The notes: a model not told the origin generated them from the letters alone. Positions 51,597-61,014 are shown, numbered from the stretch's first letter. The stretch: 64,000 bases of DNA from JAZKHE01 sp040385525 (GCA_040385525.1 JAZKHE010000002.1:62001-126000); one strand, 5' to 3'. Made by a program: numbers and translations.

Positions 51597-52901
51597 TTAT
51601 TTCTGACGGAAATACAATTCTATGGGAACACCAGAAAAATCGTATTGTTCGCGCAATTTGTTTTCTAAAAAACGTTTGTAACTATCTTTAACTAGTTGCG
51701 GTTGGTTGCAAAAAAATGCAAATGCCGGAAACTTAGTTGGAATCATTGTAATGTATTTAATTTTAATGTAATGACCGTTAAGTGCTGGTGGTGGTTGACT
51801 TTCAACTATTGGCAACATAAAATCATTTAAATCGCGTGTTTTAATTTTTTTGTTGGTGTTGTTAAATACGTGATTAGCGGTTTCAACAATTTTAAAAATT
51901 CGTTGCTTAGTTAATGCCGAAACAAATAATATTGGCACATCTTTAAACGGAGAAATTTTTTCGCGAATTTTTTCTTCGTATGCAGCAACTGTATGATTAT
52001 CTTTTTCTACTAAATCCCATTTGTTTACAATAATAACCAACCCTTTGTGGTTTTTTTCAGCTAATCTAAACAAGTTCATGTCTTGCGATTCTATTCCATC
52101 TTGCGCATCTAAAACCAAAAGCATAACGTTGCAATCATCAATTGCTTTTAGCGAACGCATTACCGAATAAAATTCTAAATCCTCATGAACTTTAGTTTTT
52201 TTACGAACTCCAGCCGTATCAACTAACAAAAAGTTGTAGCCAAATTTATTGTATTCAGTATGTAACGCATCGCGTGTTGTACCTGCAATATTAGTTACAA
52301 TATTTCTGTCTTCGCCAACCAAAGCATTAAGTAATGATGATTTGCCAACATTAGGACGACCAACAATAGCAAGCTTTGGAAGCAAATCTGGAAGTATGTT
52401 TTCGTCATCAGGCAACGCTTTTACAACATCGTCTAACAAATCGCCAGTGCCCGAACCGTTAACTGCCGAAACATTGTATAAATCGCCTAATCCTAATGAG
52501 TAAAATTCTGCGCTCCACGTTTCTCTTTCGCCGTTGTCTACTTTGTTGGCTACTAAAAATATTTTCTTTTTTGTGCGTCGTAATAAATTTGCAACTGTTT
52601 TATCTAAGTCGGTAACACCTGTTGTTACGTCAACAACAAAAATTAGCATACTTGCTTCTTCAACAGCAATTTCAACTTGTTTACGAATTTCGGCTTCAAA
52701 AATATCGTCGCTACCTTTAACGTATCCGCCTGTATCAATTACAGTAAAGTCTCTACCATTCCATTCGCATTTTCCATAATGACGATCGCGCGTAACTCCA
52801 CTAATTTCATCCACAATTGCCGCTCTACTTTCTGTTAAGCGGTTAAAAAGTGTTGATTTTCCAACGTTGGGTCTGCCCACTATTGCTACTACATTTGCCA
52901 T
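51597..52901 (-). CDS. der: Ribosome biogenesis GTPase Der (EngA)
   Basis: A 434-aa protein with two tandem GTPase domains. G1 motifs GRPNVGKST (residues about 8-16) and GRPNVGKSSLLNALVGE (near 183), G3 DTGG and DTAG, G4 NKVD and NKWD. The C-terminal KH-like domain ends DFSGVPIELYFRQK. It assembles the 50S subunit. It lies 36 bp downstream of era on the same strand, so the two may be co-transcribed. Confidence 0.97.
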   Translation of the reverse strand: MANVVAIVGRPNVGKSTLFNRLTESRAAIVDEISGVTRDRHYGKCEWNGRDFTVIDTGGYVKGSDDIFEAEIRKQVEIAVEEASMLIFVVDVTTGVTDLDKTVANLLRRTKKKIFLVANKVDNGERETWSAEFYSLGLGDLYNVSAVNGSGTGDLLDDVVKALPDDENILPDLLPKLAIVGRPNVGKSSLLNALVGEDRNIVTNIAGTTRDALHTEYNKFGYNFLLVDTAGVRKKTKVHEDLEFYSVMRSLKAIDDCNVMLLVLDAQDGIESQDMNLFRLAEKNHKGLVIIVNKWDLVEKDNHTVAAYEEKIREKISPFKDVPILFVSALTKQRIFKIVETANHVFNNTNKKIKTRDLNDFMLPIVESQPPPALNGHYIKIKYITMIPTKFPAFAFFCNQPQLVKDSYKRFLENKLREQYDFSGVPIELYFRQK

Positions 52902-52936
52902 TTTGCTTTCTTGTATTTTTTTTGTGAAATAGATAT

Positions 52937-53818
52937 CTAATCTAAATATCCGTAATTTTTTAATCTGGTTTCGTTGTCTCTCCAGTCTTTGTCAACCTTT
53001 ACAAATGTTTCTAAAAACACTTTTTTGTCTAAAAACTTTTCCATGTCTTTACGAGCTTCGGTTGCTACTTTTTTTATTGCTTTGCCTTGATGCCCAATAA
53101 TAATGCCTTTTTGCGAATCGCGCGATACAATTATTATAGCTCTAATTTTAGTAATTAAAGGTTCTTCTTTAAACTCATCAATTACAACTTCAATAGAGTA
53201 AGGAATTTCTTTTTGATAGAATTTTAGAATTTTTTCGCGCAAAATTTCGCTTACAAAAAAACGCTCCGATTTATCGGTTAAAGCATCTTTATCGTAATAA
53301 GCAGGGCCTTCGGGCAACCACTCTAATATTTGCGCTACCAAAGCATCTGCATTAAATTTGCTTAAAGCAGAAATAGGAATAATGGTTGCTTTTGGTAAAA
53401 TGGTTTGCCAAGTATCAATTTTTGTCATAACGGTAGCTTGGTCGCCCAAATCTATTTTGTTAATGGCAAGTATTACAGGCACTTCTGCGCGGTTAATTTT
53501 TTCTACAATTTCGTGTTCTGCAGATGGTAATTCGCCTAACTCTACCATAGCCAACACTACGTCGGCATCGGTAATAGCGCCATCTACAAACTTCATCATA
53601 CTTTCTTGTAGTTTGTAGTTGGGTTTTAAAATACCTGGCGTGTCAGAAAACACAATTTGGTATTCGGGTTGGTTAACAATTCCTATAATACGATGACGAG
53701 TTGTTTGCGCTTTTGGGGTAATAATAGATATTTGTTCACCCACCAACAAGTTCATAAGTGTTGATTTGCCTGCATTGGGTTTACCAATAATATTTACAAA
53801 TCCTGATTTGTGGCTCAT
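52937..53818 (-). CDS. era: GTPase Era
   Basis: A 293-aa GTPase that binds 16S rRNA and checks 30S assembly. G1 GKPNAGKSTLMN (residues about 11-22), G3 DTPGILKP, G4 NKIDLG, then the KH domain (IEVVIDEFKEEPL; IIVSRDSQKGIIIGHQGKAIKKVATEARKDME). I start at ATG 53818; an in-frame TTG at 53836 would add six unconserved residues. The promoter region is shared with the divergent tRNA gene. Confidence 0.96.
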   Translation of the reverse strand: MSHKSGFVNIIGKPNAGKSTLMNLLVGEQISIITPKAQTTRHRIIGIVNQPEYQIVFSDTPGILKPNYKLQESMMKFVDGAITDADVVLAMVELGELPSAEHEIVEKINRAEVPVILAINKIDLGDQATVMTKIDTWQTILPKATIIPISALSKFNADALVAQILEWLPEGPAYYDKDALTDKSERFFVSEILREKILKFYQKEIPYSIEVVIDEFKEEPLITKIRAIIIVSRDSQKGIIIGHQGKAIKKVATEARKDMEKFLDKKVFLETFVKVDKDWRDNETRLKNYGYLD

Positions 53819-53862
53819 TTTGGGCTGATTTAACAATTGTTGATATTATTTATTAAAATAAG

Positions 53863-53894
53863 TTTGGAATACAAAGAAACGAAATATATCTTTG
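53863..53894 (+). promoter_or_regulatory. Promoter of the initiator tRNA gene
   Basis: TTTG (53863-53866), 20-bp spacer, TATCTTTG (53887-53894). This is the best match to the Bacteroidota consensus in the window. It ends 39 bp before the tRNA 5' end. Confidence 0.75.
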
Positions 53895-53933
53895 CACCCG
53901 CATTATAAGAACGAACTTTTAGACAAAATATAG

Positions 53934-54008
<75 letters not shown>

Positions 54009-54012
54009 ACAG

Positions 54013-54048
54013 AAACCCTAGCAGAAACGCTAGGGTTTTCTTATTTTC
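54013..54048 (+). terminator. Terminator after the initiator tRNA
   Basis: Perfect stem AAACCCTAGC (54013-54022) / GCTAGGGTTT (54029-54038), 6-nt loop, then TTCTTATTTT. Confidence 0.88.
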
Positions 54049-54083
54049 ATAAAATTGTAACTTTACTTAAAAAAACAGTTAGA

Positions 54084-54710
54084 ATGAATATGTTTATTTC
54101 GGCAGAATCGTTTAATCCGCTTTTACACAAATACAAAGGCAAGCCACATCCTTTAGGGTTTAAAAATTTGTATCAACTAGTGGTTGTGGTTGTTTTGTCT
54201 GCGCAAGATTCAGATAAGAACATTAACGAAAAATCTATTGCTTTGTTCAAAGCTTTTCCTGATATGAAAGCGCTGGCAAAAGCAGACGCTGAAGCTTTGT
54301 TTCCATTTGTTAGCAAAATCCAAAACTTTGGCAATAAAACCAAATGGCTGCTTGAGTTGGCTAGCATTGTAAAAGAAGACAAGAATATTCCAACTACATT
54401 AGACGAGCTAATAAAACTACCAGGCATTGGTAGAAAATCAGCTAACGTTATTTTACGCGGAATAGGTGCCGAAGCCGAAGGTATAATTGTAGATTTACAT
54501 GTAATAAGAGTTGCTCCACGCATAGGTATTGCCACAGGAACTGACCCTAAAAAAATTGAAAAGCAATTAATGGATTTGTTTCCAAAAAAAGATTGGGGAG
54601 AAATTGGTATGGCTATTTCGTTTTTAGGTCGCGAAACTTGTCGCCCAACTAATCCTAAATGCGCTGAGTGTGTAATAAATGATTGTTGCGCATACTTTAA
54701 AAGTAAATAA
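54084..54710 (+). CDS. nth: Endonuclease III (DNA glycosylase/AP lyase)
   Basis: A 208-aa base-excision repair enzyme for oxidised pyrimidines. The helix-hairpin-helix is LPGIGRKSANVIL with active-site Lys118; the catalytic Asp137 is in GIIVDLHVIRV. The [4Fe-4S] ligands are in ETCRPTNPKCAEC with a final Cys of VINDCC (C-X6-C-X2-C-X5-C). The frame is open upstream into the tRNA gene, so the start is set at ATG 54084, the first methionine after the tRNA terminator. Confidence 0.95.
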   Translation: MNMFISAESFNPLLHKYKGKPHPLGFKNLYQLVVVVVLSAQDSDKNINEKSIALFKAFPDMKALAKADAEALFPFVSKIQNFGNKTKWLLELASIVKEDKNIPTTLDELIKLPGIGRKSANVILRGIGAEAEGIIVDLHVIRVAPRIGIATGTDPKKIEKQLMDLFPKKDWGEIGMAISFLGRETCRPTNPKCAECVINDCCAYFKSK

Positions 54711-54737
54711 TAGATTTCTTGCATAATTTTCAAACAG

Positions 54738-54815
54738 AACGCTGATGACGCAGATAGTCAAGATTAGCACGAATAAAAATCATGCGTAATCATATTAATC
54801 AGTGTTTTCTGCGGT
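54738..54815. repeat. Dispersed repeat fragment of the CGCTGATGACGCAGAT type
   Basis: AACGCTGATGACGCAGAT near 54739-54756 and AATCAGTGTTTTCTGCGG near 54797-54814 flank a short AT-rich centre. The pattern is familiar from a Bacteroidota interspersed repeat. It fills the 164-bp gap between nth and the Crp/Fnr gene. Confidence 0.5.
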
Positions 54816-54874
54816 CTTTTTTTGTTCTTAATATTGTGAAAGAAGTCTAATATAAAAATGATTATCTTTAAATT

Positions 54875-55465
54875 GTGACTCAAGACTACTTTAATCAAAT
54901 AAACAAACAGGTTAGCAAGTGTGCTATTTTTACTAATGAAGAGTTAGCTACATTTAATTCTTTACTCGAGTACAAAGAAGTTCCTAAAAAAACATATTTG
55001 CTAAGAGAGGGCGAAGCTTGCCAGTTTGAAGCGTATATTATTAGCGGTTGCATTCGCACTTATTTTATTGATGAAAACGGTGCCGAGGTTGTTTTGCAAT
55101 TTGGTATTGAAGATTGGTGGGTAAGCGATATAGCCAGTTTTCACGAAGGTTCGCCAAGTAAAATGTTTATTGAAACATTAGAAGATTGTAAACTATTTTT
55201 GTTTTCGCCACAAACAAAAGAAGAATTGCTTATCAAAATTCCAAAGTTTGAACGCGTGTTTCGATTAATGTTGCAACGTAATTTATCGGTAACACAAAAC
55301 CGACTAATAAATAACATTACCAAATCGGCAACCGATAAATACCTCGATTTTATTTCGCGCTACCCAACAATTCCTCAGCGTGTAGCGCAGCACCACATTG
55401 CTTCTTACTTGGGTATTTCGGCCGAATTTTTAAGTAAAGTAAGAGCAAAACTCGCAAAAAAATAA
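54875..55465 (+). CDS. Crp/Fnr family transcriptional regulator
   Basis: A 196-aa regulator starting at GTG 54875. N-terminal cyclic-nucleotide-binding-like beta barrel (KTYLLREGEACQFEAYIISGCIRTYFIDENGAEVVLQF). The C-terminal segment YPTIPQRVAQHHIASYLGISAEFLSKVRAKL is the helix-turn-helix. No Fe-S cysteine cluster is seen, so it is not an Fnr. It sits upstream of the pirin gene with 90 bp between them. Such regulators in Bacteroidota are often linked to pirin- or quercetinase-like genes, but that association is from memory only. Confidence 0.9.
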   Translation: MTQDYFNQINKQVSKCAIFTNEELATFNSLLEYKEVPKKTYLLREGEACQFEAYIISGCIRTYFIDENGAEVVLQFGIEDWWVSDIASFHEGSPSKMFIETLEDCKLFLFSPQTKEELLIKIPKFERVFRLMLQRNLSVTQNRLINNITKSATDKYLDFISRYPTIPQRVAQHHIASYLGISAEFLSKVRAKLAKK

Positions 55466-55555
55466 ATTCTACTTTTTTTCATTTCTTGTCCTAGTTCAAT
55501 GTTTTAGTTTAAAACTTGCCAGACCTTTGTATCGTAATTTTAAGGCCAATAAATT

Positions 55556-56431
55556 ATGGATAGAAAAGATTTTTTACGCAAAGGACTTTTGGGAACAGGA
55601 GTTTTTGTAAGCTCAGCAGCTTTAGCTAGTGTTTTTAAAAACGAAGTTGATGAGCTAAAAGAGTTAGAAATAATAGGTTATAATCATTTACCAAACACAA
55701 ATTCAAAAATTATGGAAAATATAGTATTACACAAAGCAGAAACAAGAGGACATGCAAACCACGGATGGTTAGATGCTAACCACACATTTAGTTTTGCAAA
55801 TTATTACAATCCAGAGCGTATGCATTTTGGCGTGTTAAGAGTTTTAAACGACGATAGAGTTGACCCTGGAATGGGCTTTGGAACGCATCCGCACGATAAT
55901 ATGGAAATTATTACAATTCCATTAGAAGGCGCTTTAGAACACAAAGACAGCATGGGAAATGTTGGTGTTATTCAACATGGCGACATACAAGTAATGAGTG
56001 CAGGAACAGGCATACAACACAGCGAATACAACAAAAACAAAGATTCGTTGGTTAAGCTTTTGCAGATTTGGGTTTTTCCAAACAAAAAAAATGTTACGCC
56101 TCGTTACGACCAAATAACATTGAATTTAGAAGAAAGACACAATAAGTTACAACAAATATTATCGCCTAATGCCGACGATGCTGGCGTTTGGATACACCAA
56201 GATGCTTGGTTTCATTTAGCAAATTTTGATGCAGATGTTAGCACAGAATATAAAATTAAACGCAAAGAAAACGGCGCTTATATTTTTGTAATAAAAGGAA
56301 GTTTGTTTGTAAACGATACTTTGCTTTCTACTCGCGATGGGCTTGGAATTTGGAATGTAGATAGCGTTAAATTTAAAGCAGCCACAGCCAACACAGAGTT
56401 TTTGGTAATGGATGTGCCAATGAGTTTATAA
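55556..56431 (+). CDS. Pirin family protein with an N-terminal leader
   Basis: A 291-aa bicupin. The pirin core runs from about residue 55: GHANHGWLDANHTFSFANYY, PGMGFGTHPHDNMEIITIPLEGALEHKDSMGN, QVMSAGTGIQHSEYN with the metal ligands His (THPH), His/Glu (QHSE). The N-terminal 50 residues are unusual: MDRKDFLRKGLLGTGVFVSS resembles a Tat-type leader, but with Arg-Lys instead of Arg-Arg, followed by a hydrophobic stretch. Classical pirins are cytoplasmic, so this one may be exported or membrane-anchored (inference). An alternative start at MENIVLHKA (M53) would give a leaderless pirin of about 239 aa. Confidence 0.88.
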   Translation: MDRKDFLRKGLLGTGVFVSSAALASVFKNEVDELKELEIIGYNHLPNTNSKIMENIVLHKAETRGHANHGWLDANHTFSFANYYNPERMHFGVLRVLNDDRVDPGMGFGTHPHDNMEIITIPLEGALEHKDSMGNVGVIQHGDIQVMSAGTGIQHSEYNKNKDSLVKLLQIWVFPNKKNVTPRYDQITLNLEERHNKLQQILSPNADDAGVWIHQDAWFHLANFDADVSTEYKIKRKENGAYIFVIKGSLFVNDTLLSTRDGLGIWNVDSVKFKAATANTEFLVMDVPMSL

Positions 56432-56464
56432 TTTAAAATAATAATTAACTTAAAATTAAATAAA

Positions 56465-56989
56465 ATGAGCACAACAAAATGGACATTAGATGCTTCGCAT
56501 AGCGAAGTTACTTTTAAAATTAAACACATGATGATTTCTAACGTTTCGGGTACATTCGCAAAGTTTGATGTACAAGCAGAAACTGAAGGAGATGATTTTA
56601 CAAAAGCAAAAATTAGTTTTACAGCTGATGTAAACTCAATTAACACCAACAGCGAACAACGCGATGGACATTTAAAATCGCCCGATTTTTTTGATACTGA
56701 AAAGTTTCCACAAATTAAATTTGTTTCAACTAAAATGGTTTTAGATGGTAGCGACTATAAATTAACTGGCGATTTAACAATTAAAGATGTAACTAAATCG
56801 TTAACGTTTGATGTAGAGTTTGGCGGTATAGCTAAAGATCCTTGGGGAAACACAAAAGCAGGATTTACAATTAGCGGTAAAATTAATCGTAAAGATTTTG
56901 GATTAACATGGAACGCAGCTACCGAAGCTGGTGGAGTTTTAGTAGGCGAAGAATTAAAAATGCACGCCGAAATTCAATTGCAAAAATAA
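56465..56989 (+). CDS. YceI family protein
   Basis: A 174-aa lipocalin-like protein, MSTTKWTLDASHSEVTFKIKHMMISNVSGTF then the family pattern VNSINTNSEQRDGHLKSPDFFDTEKFPQIKF and GFTISGKINRKDFGLTW. YceI proteins bind isoprenoid-type ligands, often polyprenyl or quinone derivatives. No signal peptide is present, unlike E. coli YceI, as is typical for the cytoplasmic-looking Bacteroidota versions. It follows the pirin gene by 33 bp. Confidence 0.93.
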   Translation: MSTTKWTLDASHSEVTFKIKHMMISNVSGTFAKFDVQAETEGDDFTKAKISFTADVNSINTNSEQRDGHLKSPDFFDTEKFPQIKFVSTKMVLDGSDYKLTGDLTIKDVTKSLTFDVEFGGIAKDPWGNTKAGFTISGKINRKDFGLTWNAATEAGGVLVGEELKMHAEIQLQK

Positions 56990-57014
56990 TAGAATTTTTT
57001 TGATTAATGATGAG

Positions 57015-57055
57015 CCCGTTGGCAATGTTTAAAAGCATTGCAACGGGTTTTGTTT
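57015..57055. terminator. Terminator between convergent yceI and DUF6427 genes
   Basis: Stem CCCGTT(G)GCAATG (57015-57027) / CATTGCAACGGG (57036-57047), with one bulged G, followed by TTTTGTTTTTT. It serves the plus-strand genes and possibly both. Confidence 0.75.
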
Positions 57056-57066
57056 TTTGTGATAAT

Positions 57067-58047
57067 CTATAAATAGAAATAATTTTTTATTACAATTAAA
57101 ATAAAAAAGAGCGAAAAAATTAACTCGTGCCAAAACAAATTTTTTGCGTTTAAATAAATATTACACAACAAAATAGTAAGCGGAATAAACACAATTGAAT
57201 AACCCTCAACTTTAGCGATATCGCTAAATAAACCAATAAACAAACCAAAAAACAAAAGCCAAAACATAAACGAAAAGGCTTTTCTCACCAACATTGTTTT
57301 TATTGTTAATCCTTTGGTGGCAATTCTAAATAAAGCAAGTAAGAGCAAAACGCCTATTGCGCTTAAATAAACCATGTTATAGCCACTATATTGTGAAAAA
57401 TCAGAATCAATAAAATCAATATTTAGCCATTTAATTAAAAAGTAACCGAGTGTTTCGTTCCAATAATAATAAGTAAACACAAATAAAAGCGGAAACAAAA
57501 AACCCATTAACGAAATTAAGTAGTCGCGGAAATTTATAGGTCTAATTAAGGCAATACAAACTAAAACAAAAAGTTCCATTATTATAAACGGACTATGCGT
57601 TAACATTAGCAATGAACTAATTAAACCAGTATAAAAAATTTCGTTATTTGCTTCTGTTTTTTTGTAGCTGTTTAGTAATAAATCTATTTGAATTAAAATT
57701 AAATAACCTGCAAAACTCATTACATTTAAGTGTAATAATGATGTGCTGCTACTCATTAAAATTACAAATATAAACGCCGCCATGTAGTTGTTTTTGGCGA
57801 ATAAATTGTGCTTTATTACAATGTAATTAAAGTAAAAGCTCTGCCCAATTAAAAGCAAAAAAGCTATAAAAACAGAAAACAGCTTAGTATTTTGGAATGT
57901 AGAATACAAAAAATCGAAAAAAGGCATGTGTGACACACTTTTAATGTCGTTTTGACTTAAAAACGAAGGCAACCACAGCACAAAGCAAAGTAGCACTAAA
58001 GCTATAATGTTGGCAAAGGTGTTTTTATTAAAAAAGCGTAGAAGCAC
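57067..58047 (-). CDS. DUF6427 family membrane protein
   Basis: A 326-aa protein with nine to ten hydrophobic helices. The N-terminus MLLRFFNKNTFANIIALVLL and the block LTHSPFIIMELFVLVCIALIRPINFRDYLISLMG are the features by which I recognise DUF6427, a membrane family of Bacteroidota with unknown function. It is divergent from the DUF6341 gene. Their starts lie 75 bp apart, which fits the conserved neighbourhood I know. Confidence 0.8.
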   Translation of the reverse strand: MLLRFFNKNTFANIIALVLLCFVLWLPSFLSQNDIKSVSHMPFFDFLYSTFQNTKLFSVFIAFLLLIGQSFYFNYIVIKHNLFAKNNYMAAFIFVILMSSSTSLLHLNVMSFAGYLILIQIDLLLNSYKKTEANNEIFYTGLISSLLMLTHSPFIIMELFVLVCIALIRPINFRDYLISLMGFLFPLLFVFTYYYWNETLGYFLIKWLNIDFIDSDFSQYSGYNMVYLSAIGVLLLLALFRIATKGLTIKTMLVRKAFSFMFWLLFFGLFIGLFSDIAKVEGYSIVFIPLTILLCNIYLNAKNLFWHELIFSLFFILIVIKNYFYL

Positions 58048-58122
58048 AAAAAGTTTAGATTTTTGTACAAAATAAAAATTAAATTTTTACATTTGCTGAA
58101 CAATCTTTAAAATAATAATATT

Positions 58123-58323
58123 ATGGACGCAGTTTGGTACGCAATAGCTGATTTTTTTATGTGGTTATTTCCTTTGTTTAAAGCAATTGGAGGCGCTGCA
58201 AACACAATTATTTCGTTGTTAATAACAGTTGGAGTGTTTGGTTGGGTGTTTTATATGAATAAAAATTCGGTTGATAAAGGTTGGAACGAAGGCGATAAAA
58301 AGAAATATTTCGAAAATTATTAG
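58123..58323 (+). CDS. DUF6341 family small membrane protein
   Basis: A 66-aa protein with one clear membrane helix and an N-terminal amphipathic segment (MDAVWYAIADFFMWLFPLFKAIG). The tail is WNEGDKKKYFENY. I recognise it as DUF6341, usually next to DUF6427 (and upp in Flavobacteria, absent here). Function unknown. Confidence 0.78.
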   Translation: MDAVWYAIADFFMWLFPLFKAIGGAANTIISLLITVGVFGWVFYMNKNSVDKGWNEGDKKKYFENY

Positions 58324-58342
58324 TCAACAACTATACTATTTT

Positions 58343-58371
58343 AAAGCCCGATAGCAATATCGGGCTTTTTT
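58343..58371 (+). terminator. Terminator of the DUF6341 gene
   Basis: Perfect 11-bp stem AAAGCCCGATA (58343-58353) / TATCGGGCTTT (58358-58368), loop GCAA, then TTT. It contains the CCCGATA...TATCGGG half-sites also present in the palindromes at 35618 and 35684. Confidence 0.85.
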
Positions 58372-58376
58372 GTTGC

Positions 58377-58406
58377 TTGCACGAGCAAACAAATTTGTTA
58401 TTTTTG
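58377..58406 (+). promoter_or_regulatory. Promoter of the TPR-OmpA gene
   Basis: TTG (58377-58379), 19-bp spacer, TATTTTTG (58399-58406), ending just 4 bp before ATG 58411, so the mRNA would be leaderless or nearly so. Confidence 0.55.
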
Positions 58407-58410
58407 CTTT

Positions 58411-61005
58411 ATGAAAAAATTTAGCTCTTTTTTATTGATTTTGTTTGTGTGCTTTGCAAACACAATTGTTTTAGCTCAAAAAGTTAGCCCAAGTTCGTTA
58501 TACGATGATGCGGCTCATTTATACGACAAAAAAGATTTTATAAATTCATTATCAGCCATTGGCAAAGCCATTGAGCTTAAAAAAGACGAGCCTAAATACA
58601 TTTTACTTAGAGCGATGTGCTATGATAAGCTTACGCGCAGACAAGAAGCAATAAACGATTACATTACCTATTTAAGTTTAGGAAAATCAGACGAAGAAGT
58701 GCATTTGGCTATTGCTAACAATTTGTTTTATTCAGGAAAAATTGACGAAAGCAAAAAAATACTTAGCGCATTACTTTTTAAAAACGCAGCAAAAGAAAAC
58801 ATTCCCGATTATTATTACAACGCAGTAGCTCGCAAAAATAAAAAAGGAGAAATTGATGAACTTGATGTTCCAAAACTTAGCGGAAAAGGCGAGTTAGATG
58901 TGGCTCAAAAACTAATGAGTCGTTGTTATTTAAGCACCTCAGAGTTTGATAAAGCTTTAGAGTTGAGCAAAAAAGTTATTGAAATTGATGATAAAGATTT
59001 TGAAGCTTATCACATAAAAGGAAATGCAGAAGATAGTTTAAAAAAGTACCACGAAGCCAATGCAAGTTACTCTATTGCGGTTGGTTTGTTAAAACAAATG
59101 CCATCTAATATTCCAGAAATATTACCATTTTACAAGCCTTACGTAGCTAGTTTAGCTTTTGCGCAACACAAGGATAAAATTTATACCGAAGCATCAAAAA
59201 ATTATTTGTATTGCATCACAAAAGATTTCTACAATAATTTTAGTCCACGCAACGATTTATTAAATTACAGATTAGCTTTGGTTTATGTTGATATGAATAA
59301 TTATTCATCGGCTATAAACCACGTAAACACAGCTATTGGAACCAACGATAATTTTATTGAAGCTTTTAAATTAAGAGCCGAATTGTATAAAAAAACAGGT
59401 CAGTTGCAAAGCGCAATAAACGATTACACAAAACTTATTTTATCGTTTAAAAAAGCAGATCAAAATTATTTTGAAAGAGGAACTTGTTATTTAGATTTAG
59501 GAAAATATGCTGATGCTGTTAAAGATTTAAAAGAGCATACAAATTTGTTTCCTAAAGATTCTCTTGCAAAAGCAAAATTAGTTGTTGCAAAACAAAAATT
59601 GTACGAAGAAAATAGAGAAACCATTGCACCAAAACTTAGAATTTTAAAACCGAAATACGAAGCCGAAACAGAGAGTATGGTTATTGCTTTCAACAAATCA
59701 GAAGTAGTTATACATGGCGAAATTTGGGACGATAGCCCAATAAAAAGTATTAAGATAAACGGTGTTGAAGCATCGTATTTACAAGAGCAAAAAAACCCAT
59801 CGTTTATGGTTGTAATTCCTGTTAATGGAAAAGAAAGAGTTGAGTTTTCCGTTACCGACGATTACAACAATGTTACCAATCAAGTAATAAAAATAAATTG
59901 GGTAGAACCAAAAATGCAAGCCGACTTTAAAGTTGATATGCGTGGTTTTGTTATGGCAGAAGAAGTTAAAGGAAAAGCAGTTGGCAAAGTTTTAGTTAAA
60001 TTATTAAACGAAAAAGGCGAAGTAGTTCAAACAACTTTTACTAACGAGTTAGGCGAATTTGTGTTTAAAGAATTGCCACCCGATGTAGATTATATAATTG
60101 CAATTGATGCGCACGATACTGAGTTTAAAAACACGCAACGCTTTGTAATTACTAACGATAAAGGAAAAGAATCGGCAGTTGCATTTAACAAAGATGGCAA
60201 TTTTAAATTCGAAATGTTGGCTTACGATTTTTCGAGCATGTCGTTAATGAAAGTAGAAGACAGCAACTTATCGTTAGATTTAACAGGAAAACTTTTAACA
60301 GCTGATGATGCGCGAACACCTTTACTAAATTTACCTTTGGTAGTTTATAATTCAAAAGGAGAAATTGTAGCAAAAACACAAACTGATGAGTTTGGTTTTT
60401 TTGTGTTTAAGCAACTTCCGCCAGATGATAATTATGTAATTGCTATTGATAACAGTGCCAACAATTTAAGCTTTACGCAACGCATTTTAATGACAGATGC
60501 AAAAGGTAAAGTGCTTAAAGAAATTGGTTTAGGAGCAGATGGTAAATTTAAGTTTGTTATTTTGCCAGCCGATAAGCTTGAATTATCGTCGTTTGCAGCA
60601 GTTGACCCTTGGTTAAAAATTAGAAAATTAGTTGACGATAAAAACGAAATTACTATTGTAGAAAATATTTATTACGAATCGGGTAAGTTTTTAATTTTAC
60701 CAGAAGCCGAAACTGTTTTAAACAAAGTAATTACAGCACTCGAAAAAAATCCTGATTTTATTGCGGAAATTAGCGCACACACCGACTCTAGAGCGGGTGA
60801 TGATGTGAATATGAAGCTGTCGCAAAAACGTGCCGACGAGTGCGTTAAATACATCGTGTCAAAAGGTATTGATAAAAGTCGCGTAAAAGGTTTTGGTTTT
60901 GGTGAAACCAAATTACTTAACGAGTGTGGAAATAGCAGTACTTGCAGCGATTTAGAACACCGCAAAAACAGAAGAACAGAATTTAAAATCATTTCAAAAA
61001 AATAA
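58411..61005 (+). CDS. TPR- and OmpA-domain envelope protein
   Basis: An 864-aa exported protein. Signal peptide residues 1-23 (ends VLAQ). Residues about 25-400 hold TPR repeats (YDDAAHLYDKKDFINSLSAIGKAIELKKDEP; FDKALELSKKVIEIDDKDFEAYHIKG). Residues about 420-500 form an Ig-like domain. Then come two carboxypeptidase-regulatory-like sandwich modules, each with an EFVFKELPPD or FFVFKQLPPD sequence. The OmpA domain (residues about 750-864) carries ENIYYESGKFLILPEAE, EISAHTDSRAGDD and RKNRRTEFKI. The layout resembles PorE-type proteins of the T9SS, though no WD40 propeller is present. Probably links outer-membrane complexes to peptidoglycan. Confidence 0.85.
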   Translation: MKKFSSFLLILFVCFANTIVLAQKVSPSSLYDDAAHLYDKKDFINSLSAIGKAIELKKDEPKYILLRAMCYDKLTRRQEAINDYITYLSLGKSDEEVHLAIANNLFYSGKIDESKKILSALLFKNAAKENIPDYYYNAVARKNKKGEIDELDVPKLSGKGELDVAQKLMSRCYLSTSEFDKALELSKKVIEIDDKDFEAYHIKGNAEDSLKKYHEANASYSIAVGLLKQMPSNIPEILPFYKPYVASLAFAQHKDKIYTEASKNYLYCITKDFYNNFSPRNDLLNYRLALVYVDMNNYSSAINHVNTAIGTNDNFIEAFKLRAELYKKTGQLQSAINDYTKLILSFKKADQNYFERGTCYLDLGKYADAVKDLKEHTNLFPKDSLAKAKLVVAKQKLYEENRETIAPKLRILKPKYEAETESMVIAFNKSEVVIHGEIWDDSPIKSIKINGVEASYLQEQKNPSFMVVIPVNGKERVEFSVTDDYNNVTNQVIKINWVEPKMQADFKVDMRGFVMAEEVKGKAVGKVLVKLLNEKGEVVQTTFTNELGEFVFKELPPDVDYIIAIDAHDTEFKNTQRFVITNDKGKESAVAFNKDGNFKFEMLAYDFSSMSLMKVEDSNLSLDLTGKLLTADDARTPLLNLPLVVYNSKGEIVAKTQTDEFGFFVFKQLPPDDNYVIAIDNSANNLSFTQRILMTDAKGKVLKEIGLGADGKFKFVILPADKLELSSFAAVDPWLKIRKLVDDKNEITIVENIYYESGKFLILPEAETVLNKVITALEKNPDFIAEISAHTDSRAGDDVNMKLSQKRADECVKYIVSKGIDKSRVKGFGFGETKLLNECGNSSTCSDLEHRKNRRTEFKIISKK

Positions 61006-61014
61006 GCCAGCTAA

